Positions 8,408-17,407 of a stretch of 64,000 nucleotides of DNA are shown in pieces. The DNA is from Alkalihalobacillus sp. TS-13 (GTDB lineage Bacteria > Bacillota > Bacilli > Bacillales > Fictibacillaceae), in NCBI RefSeq assembly GCF_019720915.1, contig NZ_JAHKSI010000002.1, positions 372,001 to 436,000 of the forward strand, given 5' to 3'. Made by a program: the position numbers and the translations under genes. Every line of letters starts with the position of its first letter. Position 1 is the first letter of the stretch. Under the pieces are notes generated by a model. That model saw only the letters and a list, made by a program, of their open reading frames with translations, was not told the origin of the DNA and did no database searches.

Positions 8408-9289
8408 ATGGCAAAGAGAATTTTTCTGTTTATCCTGACAAACATTCTAGTCCTTACTACTATCATGATTGTCTTATCGTTGTTAGGTGTAAACAATTAC
8501 ATCGGTGCTGATGGCAACATCATGTTCGGCCAATTATTGGTCTTCAGTGCGGTCATTGGTTTCAGTGGTTCATTCATATCGCTTGCAATTTCTCGTTGGA
8601 TGGCTAAAAAAATGATGGGTGTCAAGGTCATTGACCCTGACAGACCAAATTCCTCATATGAACAAGATCTTGTGGAACGTGTACACCGTTTGTCACGTGC
8701 AGCTGGATTGACAAAGATGCCAGAGGTCGGAATCTATGATTCTCCGGAAGTCAATGCTTTCGCAACTGGTCCATCGAAACGTCGTTCACTCGTCGCTGTT
8801 TCAAGCGGATTACTGCAAAACATGGATGACGATGCTGTTGAAGGTGTATTGGCGCACGAAGTCGCTCACATCTCCAATGGGGATATGGTGACGATGACCC
8901 TACTCCAGGGTGTTATCAATACATTTGTTGTATTCTTATCACGTATTGCAGCATGGGCAGTCGCACAACTGGTTGATGAAGACAAAGCGGCATTGGTCCA
9001 TTTCCTTGCCATCATTGTTTTCCAAATCGCATTTTCAATTCTTGGTGCGATTGTGGTCATGGCTTACTCAAGATACCGTGAATTCCATGCGGACCGTGGC
9101 GGTGCAGATCTAGCTGGGAAAGATAAGATGATTCATGCACTTGAATCCTTACGGGCTCACGTAAACCGGGTCGATACTCGTCAAGAATCACTTGCAACAA
9201 TGAAAATCAGCGGTGGTAAGAAGAAGAAAATGCTGTTCTCGACTCACCCAGATCTAGACGAGCGTATCCGTCGTTTACATGCTAAATAA
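8408..9289 (+). CDS. htpX: Membrane zinc protease HtpX
   Basis: This is a 293-residue M48B protease of membrane-protein quality control. Two N-terminal helices (about residues 5-27 and 40-62) are followed by the catalytic H150-E-V-A-H154, two further hydrophobic helices and the third zinc ligand in REFHADR. Length and order match HtpX (about 290-300). GAGGT precedes the ATG. The promoter, the adjacent palindrome and the divergent YkrK-like gene suggest the same type of repression as in B. subtilis. A terminator follows. Confidence 0.95.
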   Translation: MAKRIFLFILTNILVLTTIMIVLSLLGVNNYIGADGNIMFGQLLVFSAVIGFSGSFISLAISRWMAKKMMGVKVIDPDRPNSSYEQDLVERVHRLSRAAGLTKMPEVGIYDSPEVNAFATGPSKRRSLVAVSSGLLQNMDDDAVEGVLAHEVAHISNGDMVTMTLLQGVINTFVVFLSRIAAWAVAQLVDEDKAALVHFLAIIVFQIAFSILGAIVVMAYSRYREFHADRGGADLAGKDKMIHALESLRAHVNRVDTRQESLATMKISGGKKKKMLFSTHPDLDERIRRLHAK

Positions 9290-9304
9290 TCAAATGAACA
9301 TCCT

Positions 9305-9337
9305 CAGGGGTTGACCGACGTGTCAGCCCCTGTTTTT
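9305..9337 (+). terminator. Terminator of htpX
   Basis: CAGGGGTTGAC pairs with GTGTCAGCCCCTG and is followed by TTTTT, 15 bases after the htpX stop. Confidence 0.85.
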
Positions 9338-9519
9338 GGTATCAATCATTGCGATAAAGTGTCTTCTGGTTTACTATATATGTAAACACTATATCCTATA
9401 AAAAACTGCTTAATATAAAAAACGGTGAAACATAGCCTGAGATCGTTACGTCTATACTACAAATACGATTTCAGGGCATCGAAGAATAGATGGGATGTCC
9501 GGAAAAGGAGGAACTCACC

Positions 9520-9996
9520 ATGTATCGACTTGCAACGATTTTTCTAGTCCTTCTTCTGACTGCATGTGGGACAAGCAATCAACCTGAAGAACCAGAATCC
9601 CAGCCGACAAATGGAGAAGCAAGTGAAGATAAAAAGGAGAAAAGTTCGGAAGGGAATGATAGCGTGTCAGATGAATTACAGCTTAACGTCGTTTCATTCA
9701 CTGATAATAAAGTGGTGATTGAGCTCCAAAATCAGACGGAAAGTTCTAAAGAGCTCCAATTTTCCAGTGGTCAGCAATATGATATGTGGATCACGGATCA
9801 AGATGGAAAACAAGTCTTTCATTGGGCAGAAGGTAAAATGTTCACTCAAGCTTTGAAGACGATCACGATAGAACCAGGTCAGAAACATACGTTTGAAGTG
9901 GATATTCCAAAACTTGATCCCGGCACGTATAAAGTGAAGTTCAAAGTAACATCAAAACCGCCAATTGAGACATCATTTACACATACGATTGAATAA
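9520..9996 (+). CDS. Lipoprotein with BsuPI-type proteinase inhibitor domain
   Basis: This 158-residue protein has a lipoprotein signal peptide (lipobox LLLTAC near residues 12-17) and an acidic, Ser/Glu-rich linker of about 40 residues. A beta-sandwich domain follows, with the features of the intracellular proteinase inhibitor BsuPI family: FTDNKVVIELQNQT, SSGQQYDMWITDQDGKQVFHW and PGTYKVKFKV. Being exported and lipid-anchored, it probably does not have the role of the cytoplasmic BsuPI. The ATG at 9520 follows AAAGGAGG; the in-frame ATG at 9490 would spoil the signal peptide. It is monocistronic. Confidence 0.8.
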   Translation: MYRLATIFLVLLLTACGTSNQPEEPESQPTNGEASEDKKEKSSEGNDSVSDELQLNVVSFTDNKVVIELQNQTESSKELQFSSGQQYDMWITDQDGKQVFHWAEGKMFTQALKTITIEPGQKHTFEVDIPKLDPGTYKVKFKVTSKPPIETSFTHTIE

Positions 9997-10051
9997 TAAA
10001 GAAAACTTGGCTCAGCCAAGCCTTGGGCGCTGGCAAGAGCTTTAAAGGAGT

Positions 10052-10096
10052 ATGAGCCCCCCTCGATGAAAGTCGATGGGGGTTCATCTCTTTTTT
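10052..10096 (+). terminator. Terminator of the lipoprotein gene
   Basis: GAGCCCCCCTCGA pairs with TCGATGGGGGTTC (one mismatch) and a TTTTTT run follows shortly. Confidence 0.75.
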
Positions 10097-10112
10097 AATT
10101 TGTTCGCTGTAA

Positions 10113-10175
10113 GGCAAATGTTGTGATAATTTCTAATCTTGTCGCGATAATTTCATTTGTGTTGATGATTTTTCC
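10113..10175. repeat. 21-nt tandem repeat, locus 2
   Basis: GATAATTTC at 10125 and 10146 and its variant GATTTTTC at 10167 are spaced exactly 21 nt, with TTGT/TTGA about five bases before each. It lies between convergent transcription units. Confidence 0.7.
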
Positions 10176-10211
10176 TTTGTATTTTCTTATACACATACAA
10201 CCCAAGTTTCC

Positions 10212-11384
10212 TTAATTCTTATGCACGCCCCATTTTACGAGTCCGCTTCCAATCACCAGGAGTGCTCCTGCAAACCCAAACACGTAAGCGGTCATGAAGC
10301 TTCCAGAAATCCAACCGCCGATGATTGGTCCCGTCAAATTCCCTAGGAATCGGCAGCTGGCAGTGACACCAAAAGCTCGTCCTTGTATATCATCTGGGGT
10401 TTTTTTATGGATCAACGTCTGAATTGCCGGCCAGACGCCACCTAATATCAAGCCTTGCAGAAATCTCCATATATAAAGCTCATAGATATTATCTGTCCAT
10501 AATTGCGGAAAGAATAACAACCCGCTTAACAACATAACGACCGGAAGCATCTTGATATGCCCGATCCGATCACCTAATTTTCCGAGATAGGGTGATCCAA
10601 TAATCGTGGCAATTCCAAGGATTGATGCAGCTAACCCAGCAAGAAGAGCTAAGTTTTCCGGGTTATGCACGAAGGTTTTCACGAAAATCGTCATCATCGA
10701 GTTTGTACTTAACATCGCTGCTTGTAATAGAAACGTGGCAATGAATAAAATAAGAAGCTGCTTATTGCGTAACACATCCAGAAACGTCCCTGGCTTTCCC
10801 TTCACAGCTTTCATAGGCTCATCTTTCGGAATGAAAAGGATGACGAGCATCAATGTCATAAGAATGCTGACTCCGGTTACTGCAAACACAGCACGGAATC
10901 CGAACAAGTCTGATAAAGCTCCGCCAATAAGCGGTCCGATGATTCCACCTGATATGCCACCTGTTTGTAAAAAGCCAAGGGCACTCCCGGTATGTTCTTT
11001 CGGTGTGATTCTGGATAAGTATGAAAAAGATACCGTAATAAAGCCTGAAAAGAATCCCATGAAAAAGCGCAATGCTAACAACATCCATGGACCAGTTGCA
11101 AAGGCCATCGAAAACGTCAAAATACCCATACCGATTCCGGCACGGATCAAGTTTGCTTTTTGACCATATTTATCTGCAAAAATCCCCCAGATCGGTGCCA
11201 TGATAGCTCCGGATAAAAATGCCGCAGAAAAAACAGCTCCAGTCCAATTACTAAGAGCCTTACTTCCTGTTACGCCCAATTCTTCGAGATAAAGTGGTAA
11301 AAAGGGCAATATCATCGTCATTGCTGCAACGATTATGAAATTACAAAGCCACAAGAAACGTGCACTTTTGCGCCAATTCTCCAT
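10212..11384 (-). CDS. MFS multidrug-type exporter (MdtG/YttB-like)
   Basis: This 390-residue protein has twelve predicted membrane helices and the MFS motif A region GIFADKYGQK after helix 2, with the related GKLGDRIGH between helices 8 and 9. The antiporter motif C (GGIIGPLIGG) in helix 5 suggests a proton-driven drug efflux role. Overall it resembles the YttB/MdtG group. AGGA precedes the ATG by nine bases. It is monocistronic; the substrate is unknown. Confidence 0.85.
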   Translation of the reverse strand: MENWRKSARFLWLCNFIIVAAMTMILPFLPLYLEELGVTGSKALSNWTGAVFSAAFLSGAIMAPIWGIFADKYGQKANLIRAGIGMGILTFSMAFATGPWMLLALRFFMGFFSGFITVSFSYLSRITPKEHTGSALGFLQTGGISGGIIGPLIGGALSDLFGFRAVFAVTGVSILMTLMLVILFIPKDEPMKAVKGKPGTFLDVLRNKQLLILFIATFLLQAAMLSTNSMMTIFVKTFVHNPENLALLAGLAASILGIATIIGSPYLGKLGDRIGHIKMLPVVMLLSGLLFFPQLWTDNIYELYIWRFLQGLILGGVWPAIQTLIHKKTPDDIQGRAFGVTASCRFLGNLTGPIIGGWISGSFMTAYVFGFAGALLVIGSGLVKWGVHKN

Positions 11385-11635
11385 AGTTGTTCATCCTAGT
11401 CCTATTAATCCTCTTTCAATTGTACCACTGTATGTATTTCCAACTTACTTTCCTGCTCATGATGCCAGTTTTTGCACGAATATGTTTTGCCGCCTACTCC
11501 ATAGGCGATTCATTAGCATCAACGGTTTTAGCTTTCCCTAAAGCGATAGAATGTCAAGCGGTGTTTGGATTTCCACCGCTATTACGACAGAATTGTGAGT
11601 AAGCACATACACCTTCACCAAAAGAGAAACAAAAA

Positions 11636-11658
11636 AGAGCTGTCCATAAAGGCAGCTC
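11636..11658 (-). terminator. Terminator of the amidase gene
   Basis: GAGCTGCC and its complement form a hairpin directly after the amidase stop codon, and the minus strand continues with TTTTTTG. Confidence 0.8.
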
Positions 11659-13044
11659 CTAATCTAATTGTTGCTTCGTCTTTTCTAACAAGTCAAGCTG
11701 TTCATTAAGTTTGCTGACTTCAAAATCGATCATTCGATCATAGATGCCAAGGATAAGTTGTCCATAATTAGTGCCTGGTACAGCCCATTTCCCATTTAGG
11801 GCGACCCATATCGGTGCTGATCCACGAGCTACGAGATTGAACCGTGGATCCACAAGAGTCTCTCCATCTGGCAACTCAGCTTTTGAAGCATACGCATACA
11901 AGTGTTGGATATGCGCAGTCACCCCTTCTCGCGGTGTAGCGAATGAAGCCCCCGGTTCATCAGGTCCAGTTGCTCCGATCCCTGCATAATTATTCTGTTC
12001 CGGTTTCACAACACCTGTATATCTGAAATAATTCGTTTCGTGGACCGCTTGAGCATATGCTGTATCTCCTCGAATACCGTATTTATTTCCAATTTCAATG
12101 TAAAGGGATGCAAGATTGGGAGCATTCGGGTTGATCCGTTTCACAAATGCTTGCATATTTAATGCTGCCAGAACACTTGAGCCTTGAATAGTAAAACCTT
12201 GGATCGGCTCTGGTTGTGGCGGCTCTTCCGGTTCACCTTTCCCTTCTGTTACGATAAAAGCATCTGGAATCCCTACACGTTTCAAGGCTGCAACTCTGCC
12301 TTCCGCATTCTTTTTTTCTGAAAATGCCCCAGCTTGTACACGATAAAATTTAGTGCCATCGATCGTAATCGGATAAATATAAGCTTCGATTTTATTGTTT
12401 AAAAGGAACTGAGCCCGGTCTTTGGCGTTTTCTTCCTCTTTAAAAGATCCAGCAATAACCTTATATAAAGTGCCAGGGTCGGGGGGTGGTACAGGTTTTT
12501 CCTTGAGGTTCAAGGCTTTGGCGATTCCTGTTGCAATCGCTTTGGAAACATCACTGACAAATTGATCATTTAGGATCAGTTTAAGATCATGTTCATTGTC
12601 GATGAACAAAACCTCCAACAATAATGCGTTCATCCTCGTGTTCCGCAGCACGTAAAAATTCGCCCTTTTCTGCCCCCGATCGTTTACACCATATTTTTTT
12701 GCAGCAAACATAAATTCTTTGTGGACGACAGTTTGGATTTGTTTTGTACTGTCAGGAACGGTCCCATTGAAAATATAGCTTTCGAATCCACTTCCACCTG
12801 CTGCATTATGATGGATAGAACAGAAAAAGTCAGCTTTTCTGTTATTTGCAAAGTCTGTCCTTTCTTTCAAAGCCATCGTTTTATCAGTTGTTCTAGTCAT
12901 AAGGATTTCTGCTTCATAAGACTTTAAAAGATGGTCCCTTACGAGAAGTGACACTTTCAGGTTAAAGTCTTTTTCTCTGTGCTGCTTATATACAGCACCT
13001 GGGTCAGATCCACCATGACCAGGATCTATAACAATTCTCATCAT
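11659..13044 (-). CDS. N-acetylmuramoyl-L-alanine amidase with SPOR and glucosaminidase domains
   Basis: This 461-residue wall hydrolase has three parts. An Amidase_3 domain (1-185) carries DPGHGG, TRTTD, IHHN and a catalytic Glu in LLLEVLFI. Two SPOR-like repeats follow (about 193-268: YKVIAGSF and YRVQAGAF). The last is a glucosaminidase-like domain (about 290-440: YAQAVHETNYFRYTG, NNYAGIGATG). It would cut both the stem-peptide amide and the glycan strand. There is no signal peptide, so it resembles CwlC-type mother-cell lysis enzymes or a phage endolysin, but no phage genes are near. The two leading Met codons cannot be told apart. Confidence 0.88.
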   Translation of the reverse strand: MMRIVIDPGHGGSDPGAVYKQHREKDFNLKVSLLVRDHLLKSYEAEILMTRTTDKTMALKERTDFANNRKADFFCSIHHNAAGGSGFESYIFNGTVPDSTKQIQTVVHKEFMFAAKKYGVNDRGQKRANFYVLRNTRMNALLLEVLFIDNEHDLKLILNDQFVSDVSKAIATGIAKALNLKEKPVPPPDPGTLYKVIAGSFKEEENAKDRAQFLLNNKIEAYIYPITIDGTKFYRVQAGAFSEKKNAEGRVAALKRVGIPDAFIVTEGKGEPEEPPQPEPIQGFTIQGSSVLAALNMQAFVKRINPNAPNLASLYIEIGNKYGIRGDTAYAQAVHETNYFRYTGVVKPEQNNYAGIGATGPDEPGASFATPREGVTAHIQHLYAYASKAELPDGETLVDPRFNLVARGSAPIWVALNGKWAVPGTNYGQLILGIYDRMIDFEVSKLNEQLDLLEKTKQQLD

Positions 13045-13142
13045 TTTTCACCACTTTCAATAGATTATCACCCCTCACAAACAATATATTCCAATTTAAG
13101 AAGATTGCTTGTACATATATTAAGGTCCGGAACCAAAATAAA

Positions 13143-13170
13143 AAGGTTGACTGCATTATACAGCCAACCT
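13143..13170 (-). terminator. Terminator of the 57-residue protein gene
   Basis: AGGTTGGCTG and its near complement flank a short loop; the minus strand continues TTTTTATTTT. It lies 31 bases after the stop at 13201. Confidence 0.75.
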
Positions 13171-13200
13171 GTTTTCAGAGATAATCATGGAATTAGTCAT

Positions 13201-13374
13201 TTAACTATTCGGTTTTTCTTCGTCTTCCTCTTTTTCATCTATGTTAGGGTTGTTTTCCAATGGATCAATTGTATGTTTATAGGAATAACCCTTTGTAATT
13301 GCTGCCACGAAAAGAACCAAAACAACGATGATGATAAGAATAGAGACAAGTAATACTTTGAACATCTTGTACAT
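13201..13374 (-). CDS. Small single-span membrane protein (57 aa)
   Basis: An open frame begins MYKMFKVLLVS, continues with one hydrophobic helix (about residues 7-27) and ends in a highly acidic tail (IDEKEEDEEKP). AAGGA lies close before the ATG, with a second ATG three codons on, and a good terminator follows the stop. These signs support a real gene, with the tail probably outside or at the membrane surface. I do not recognise the family. It is downstream of, and in the same direction as, the 13450-13974 gene, 75 bases away. Confidence 0.7.
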   Translation of the reverse strand: MYKMFKVLLVSILIIIVVLVLFVAAITKGYSYKHTIDPLENNPNIDEKEEDEEKPNS

Positions 13375-13449
13375 CCCGTCCTTCCACTTATCACTTTACC
13401 ATAGAATGCAGCGTGACAGCAGTAAAAAGCTGACGTATTCTAAACAGAA

Positions 13450-13974
13450 TCATTGTTTTCCATAAGTTGTGGTAATCCCCCAATAATCATCTGCGGTATT
13501 TTCATTCATAACCACATCGAGGTCATGGAAAATCCGGTGGGTAATAAACAGTTCCTTGGTGGAGTTGGTCTTTAAAGCTGCTTCTATTCCTTTTGCAGCA
13601 CGCTCCATATCCGTCGCTAAGGTACCTGTTGTTTCAGGTAAAAGGATTGTATTGATGTATTGAAGTTGTGACTGAAGTTCTTCCTCTTTGCTATCCGGAT
13701 CGAACGTCCTCCAACCTCCCCACCCGAGCAACTCATTGAAATAAGCATGCATTTTGGCTACTTCTCTTGAAAACTCCTCTTCCTTTCCATTCACAAAAAT
13801 AGTATCATCAGCAACGACTCTGACCTCCCCATTACTTTTCGCATCAGCTAGAGTAACAGACTCATCATTTGCCTTCTTTAACATCTGCATACCTGCCCAT
13901 CCTCCAATTGCAACTATAAAGATCACGATCACTGATATGATCATAACCAACTTTGATGGTCGTCTTATGCTCAT
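13450..13974 (-). CDS. Membrane-anchored protein of unknown function
   Basis: This 174-residue protein has one N-terminal membrane helix (about residues 9-28) and then a soluble, mostly helical extracytoplasmic domain with no motif I recognise. Noteworthy stretches are ELLGWGGWRTFDPDSKE and the C-terminal HDLDVVMNENTADDYWGITTTYG. GGGAGGT precedes the ATG by seven bases. It is divergent from the secreted 3D-domain protein and may be co-transcribed with the 57-residue protein downstream. Confidence 0.75.
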   Translation of the reverse strand: MSIRRPSKLVMIISVIVIFIVAIGGWAGMQMLKKANDESVTLADAKSNGEVRVVADDTIFVNGKEEEFSREVAKMHAYFNELLGWGGWRTFDPDSKEEELQSQLQYINTILLPETTGTLATDMERAAKGIEAALKTNSTKELFITHRIFHDLDVVMNENTADDYWGITTTYGKQ

Positions 13975-14186
13975 CGTAACAACCTCCCAGTTCGGAATTT
14001 ACCTCTCCCTTTCGTAATGGATTTTCCTGAATTTGGTGTATATGACAACCAAATCAGACACTTGTATTTTAAACGTAATCCCTTTGTAATTGCACTATTA
14101 TTGTCATGTCATAATGTCCTTGTAGAATGTGCAATTGGGACGCAAAAAAACCGTCTCTCTAACTTCAAAGGAGGGGAAACTTCTAT

Positions 14187-15065
14187 ATGTTCAAAAAGGT
14201 AGCATTGACTGCCGCGGTAGCAGGATCAGCTTTACTTGCACCAGCAGCAACACAGGCGGCAGATTTAGAAACGCCACTAAAGAAGAATATGTGGCATGAT
14301 GATATCCATACAGTTCAACAGGATCTGAAAGAACTAGGTTTTTTCGATTATGATAAAACAACCGGTTACTACGGTGATATTACGCATAAAGGTGTGAAAG
14401 GGTTCCAGCAGGAGTATGGTCTTGAACCTACAGGAACGATCGATCAAGAAACCGCCGATGTATTGAAAGAAGCAACAGAAATAATCGAACGTGGTGACCG
14501 CGGTAAAGCCGTTGAACACTTGCAAGAACATCTAACTGAATTGAAGCACTATGACTATAAAGTTGATGGCATTTTCGGACCATTGACTGAAAAAGCTGTC
14601 ACAGAATATCAAGAAAAGAATGATCTCCAAGTGGACGGCATTGCAGGTCCTCAAACAAAAACAGCCCTATTTGAATTGAAACAAGCCGCACAACAAGATA
14701 CTGAAATTGCAGCTGCTGAAAAAGAAACTACTGATACAAATGACAGCGGACAAGCATCTGCTGACGATGAAGAACAAAAAACACTCACGATGGAAGCGAC
14801 AGCCTATACAGCAAACTGTGATGGTTGCTCTGGTGTGACAGCTACAGGAATCGACTTGAATGCGAACCCGGATCAAAAGGTCGTTGCTGTTGATCCTGAC
14901 GTCATCCCTCTTGGAACTGAGGTTTACGTTGAAGGATACGGTCGTGCTGTAGCAGGAGATACAGGTGGAGCAATCGACGGTAACAAGATCGATTTATACA
15001 TGCAATCTGACGAAGATGCAACAAACTTCGGAAAACAACAAGTTGAAGTTACCATCTTGGATTAG
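14187..15065 (+). CDS. Secreted peptidoglycan-binding 3D-domain protein (YocH/YorM-like)
   Basis: This 292-residue protein has a Sec signal peptide (cleavage near ATQAAD, residue 25) and two PG_binding_1 repeats (about 37-87 and 96-165; both with D-G-x-x-G-P/T-x-T style turns). An acidic Thr/Ser linker leads to a C-terminal 3D domain (about 203-292) whose three aspartates (VAVDPDVI, AGDTGG, NKIDLYM) mark a double-psi beta-barrel lytic or wall-modifying enzyme. AAAGGAGGGG precedes the ATG. A terminator follows at once. It is likely involved in wall turnover or resuscitation. Confidence 0.85.
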   Translation: MFKKVALTAAVAGSALLAPAATQAADLETPLKKNMWHDDIHTVQQDLKELGFFDYDKTTGYYGDITHKGVKGFQQEYGLEPTGTIDQETADVLKEATEIIERGDRGKAVEHLQEHLTELKHYDYKVDGIFGPLTEKAVTEYQEKNDLQVDGIAGPQTKTALFELKQAAQQDTEIAAAEKETTDTNDSGQASADDEEQKTLTMEATAYTANCDGCSGVTATGIDLNANPDQKVVAVDPDVIPLGTEVYVEGYGRAVAGDTGGAIDGNKIDLYMQSDEDATNFGKQQVEVTILD

Positions 15066-15075
15066 TATGGATGAA

Positions 15076-15107
15076 GAGTTGGCCTAAATGCAGGTCAACT
15101 CTTTTTC
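15076..15107 (+). terminator. Terminator of the 3D-domain gene
   Basis: GAGTTGGCCT and AGGTCAACTC pair and are followed by TTTTTCT. It overlaps the stop codon of the convergent alkA-like gene at 15095. Confidence 0.8.
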
Positions 15108-16030
15108 TGTTTAGAAGCTGTATTCAGATATTGCCACATATAGAAAGTGATATAACTTTCCCAGGGAGTCCAGTTTTCTTTCTCTGCCAACATGCGTATT
15201 TCCTCTGTTTGCGGCTGCAAATCCAATTTATAAATCGACCTCACCGCATTTCGCAGACCGATATCTGCAGCTGGCAATACATCAGGTCGGTTTAAGCCGA
15301 ATAACATTAAACATTCGATTGTCCATCTGCCAATTCCTCTAAATGGAATTAATTCCTTTATGATTTCTTCATTGGACCTTGTCCATAACTGCTCGGTATC
15401 AATCTTTCCGTTTACTACGTTTCTGGCAAAGTCAATAATGTATTCTGATTTCCTTTGACTGAATGAGAGCTCGCGAAGCTGCTCGTATTCAAGTTCGGCC
15501 ACAGCTTCTGGTCGAGGGAAAAGGTAAAGATCGACTCCATTCAAAGGCTTAATATCACCTGCAAACCGAATGAAGCGTTCCTTCAGTGTAGCAGCAAATG
15601 TAAGGTTGATTTGTTGACCAATGATCGTATCGACCATCACTTCGAACAAATCAGGATTAGACAGGACCCTCATTCCTTGAAAATCACTGATCAACATCTC
15701 AATTTTTTCATTACCTCTGAAAGCATCGTAAAAATCTACTAGTGAATTTCCTTCTCCGAACATTCTTGATAAATATTCTTTTATAGTTTGTACTTCTTTC
15801 TTATCTTCCTTTTTTGTATCTGTTACGATTGACACTCCATTTTCGTGATGTTCGACTGTCGCATCCAACAAGTATGGTTTATCGCCTAAATGGATCCATT
15901 TTATGAAGCGATTCTCATCTTGGTCGATCACCATCGGTTTTAATGTATCTGTTGTACGATGATGTCTTCTAAACGTCTTCTCAAACGAAAAAGGACCCTC
16001 AATCATTATTTCATTATAAGTTCCTCCCAT
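15095..16030 (-). CDS. DNA-3-methyladenine glycosylase, AlkA type
   Basis: This 311-residue base-excision enzyme has an N-terminal AlkA-like domain (about 1-100) and a HhH-GPD core. The hairpin reads IPFRGIGRWTIECL and the catalytic Asp lies in LPAADIGLRN. It would remove alkylated purines such as 3-methyladenine. The start is set at the ATG at 16030, eight bases after GAGGGG; a GTG two codons upstream is too close to the same site. It is monocistronic and convergent with the 3D-domain gene. Confidence 0.88.
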   Translation of the reverse strand: MGGTYNEIMIEGPFSFEKTFRRHHRTTDTLKPMVIDQDENRFIKWIHLGDKPYLLDATVEHHENGVSIVTDTKKEDKKEVQTIKEYLSRMFGEGNSLVDFYDAFRGNEKIEMLISDFQGMRVLSNPDLFEVMVDTIIGQQINLTFAATLKERFIRFAGDIKPLNGVDLYLFPRPEAVAELEYEQLRELSFSQRKSEYIIDFARNVVNGKIDTEQLWTRSNEEIIKELIPFRGIGRWTIECLMLFGLNRPDVLPAADIGLRNAVRSIYKLDLQPQTEEIRMLAEKENWTPWESYITFYMWQYLNTASKQKKS

Positions 16031-16236
16031 TAGCACTTCCCCTCTCTATTACGATTATTACAGAGTTTTCGTGGTTGTTAAAAGTGCTTTACATACCTAC
16101 ATATACATGTGACAAATTCGAATATATTAGGTGATAAGCGGTTCATTCATAAACCGACAGGGTATGTTAGACGTAGCACATACTGCTTTTTATTATGTAT
16201 TCTAGAAAAATATTCTGCACCTTGGAGGCCCTGGTT

Positions 16237-17262
16237 ATGAGTAAACAAGGAACACGTGAATTTTATTTCGACAATGCGAAGTTCATATTGATCTTCCTCG
16301 TCGTATTCGGACATTTCATCAGTCCACACAAAGGTGATAGTGAAGCTTTATATACAATATATAACTTTATCTATACCTTCCACATGCCGGCATTCATCTT
16401 GATCGGTGGTTTTTTCTCAAAGAGTATAAAGAAAGCTGGGTACTTGAAGAAGATATTCAAGAAGATCCTGATTCCTTATTTCATTTTCCAACTTATCTAT
16501 TTCGCACTTCACAGAATTTGGAATGGTAGCGAAACATTAACTTTATTCGATCCATATTGGACACTATGGTTCCTATTGAGTATGGTGCTTTGGAATGTAT
16601 TGCTGCTTCTATTCGTCAAACTGAAGCATCCAGCAATCATGATTATTGTAGCAATGACAATCGGTGTTTTTGCAGGTTATATCCAAGATATCGGCACATA
16701 CTTCAGTTTATCCAGAACTTTTGTATTCTTCCCGGTCTTCCTTGGTGGCTACCTGCTGAAAAAGGACCATTTTTACGCTATTTTACGCCCTGAAAAAAGG
16801 ATTGCTGCAGGCCTGATTTTAGTTGGGATGTTTGTCAGCTATTATTTCTTCTTCCCACAAGAAGCGAAGGATTGGCTGCTGGCTTCCTCTTCTTATGAAG
16901 AATTAGGTGTACAGCTAGGGCAGGCTTGGTTCATTCGTTTGTTGATGTATGGACTTATGGCTCTTGCTACATTCAGTTTCATGGCGATCGTTCCTAGAAG
17001 GAAGATGTTCTTTACACACCTAGGAACAAGAACCTTATATGTATACTTGCTACATGGTTTCATTGTTAAATTGTTCGAGTTATCACCGTTTTATGATAAG
17101 GTCAGCGAATCCGGAAATTATTTTGCGTTATTGGCCCTGGCGGTTATCGTCACGTTGATAACGGCTTCAAAACCAATTATTACACTGGCACAACCAATGA
17201 TCGAGCTTAAAACCAGTTTGATTCAACGATATATGGATCGAAAAACCGCAGATGCTTCCTAG
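16237..17262 (+). CDS. Membrane acyltransferase 3 family protein
   Basis: This 341-residue protein has about ten membrane helices and the acyltransferase-3 N-terminus (REFYFDNAKFILIFLVVFGH, His near residue 29). It probably O-acetylates an exported sugar or envelope polymer; the family includes OatA, fucose-4-O-acetylase-like proteins and B. subtilis YkrP. TTGGAGG lies eight bases before the ATG at 16237; 14 upstream residues are open but unlike the family. It is monocistronic with a strong terminator. The acceptor is unknown. Confidence 0.85.
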   Translation: MSKQGTREFYFDNAKFILIFLVVFGHFISPHKGDSEALYTIYNFIYTFHMPAFILIGGFFSKSIKKAGYLKKIFKKILIPYFIFQLIYFALHRIWNGSETLTLFDPYWTLWFLLSMVLWNVLLLLFVKLKHPAIMIIVAMTIGVFAGYIQDIGTYFSLSRTFVFFPVFLGGYLLKKDHFYAILRPEKRIAAGLILVGMFVSYYFFFPQEAKDWLLASSSYEELGVQLGQAWFIRLLMYGLMALATFSFMAIVPRRKMFFTHLGTRTLYVYLLHGFIVKLFELSPFYDKVSESGNYFALLALAVIVTLITASKPIITLAQPMIELKTSLIQRYMDRKTADAS

Positions 17263-17312
17263 ATTCGACAATTTGTCGCTATTACCTGGGAAATACTGTG
17301 TTTTTGCGACAC

Positions 17313-17346
17313 AAAAAGGGCGCCACTTAAAAGTGGCAGCCCTTTT
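17313..17346. terminator. Bidirectional terminator
   Basis: AAAAAGGGCGCCACTT and AAGTGGCAGCCCTTTTT form a long stem with T runs on both strands. It ends the acyltransferase gene and also the leftward catabolic operon whose last gene stops at 17402. Confidence 0.9.
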
Positions 17347-17368
17347 TTAATGATTTTTCAACTACTAG

Positions 17369-17407
17369 CATTTCCAGGAGTGTCGTGAATTTCGTTTAAA
17401 ATCAACA
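17369..17407. repeat. Fragment of intergenic repeat R1 (right end)
   Basis: CATTTCCAGGAGTGTCGTG followed by AATTTCGTTTAAAATCAAC matches the right end of copy A. It touches the stop codon of the C45 gene. Confidence 0.65.

Noticed and set aside
9371-9389. GTTTAC-N7-GTAAAC palindrome after htpX
   Set aside because: It is short, A/T-rich and unrelated to any recognisable promoter.
11385-11635. Protein-like short frames on both strands between the MFS and amidase genes
   Set aside because: Frames are broken by stops and lack ribosome sites; possibly an eroded gene, but nothing can be assigned.
14090-14160. Possible WalR (TGTNAH-N5-TGTNAH) box before the 3D-domain gene
   Set aside because: TGTAAT and TGTCAT half-sites are present but none has the required five-base spacing.
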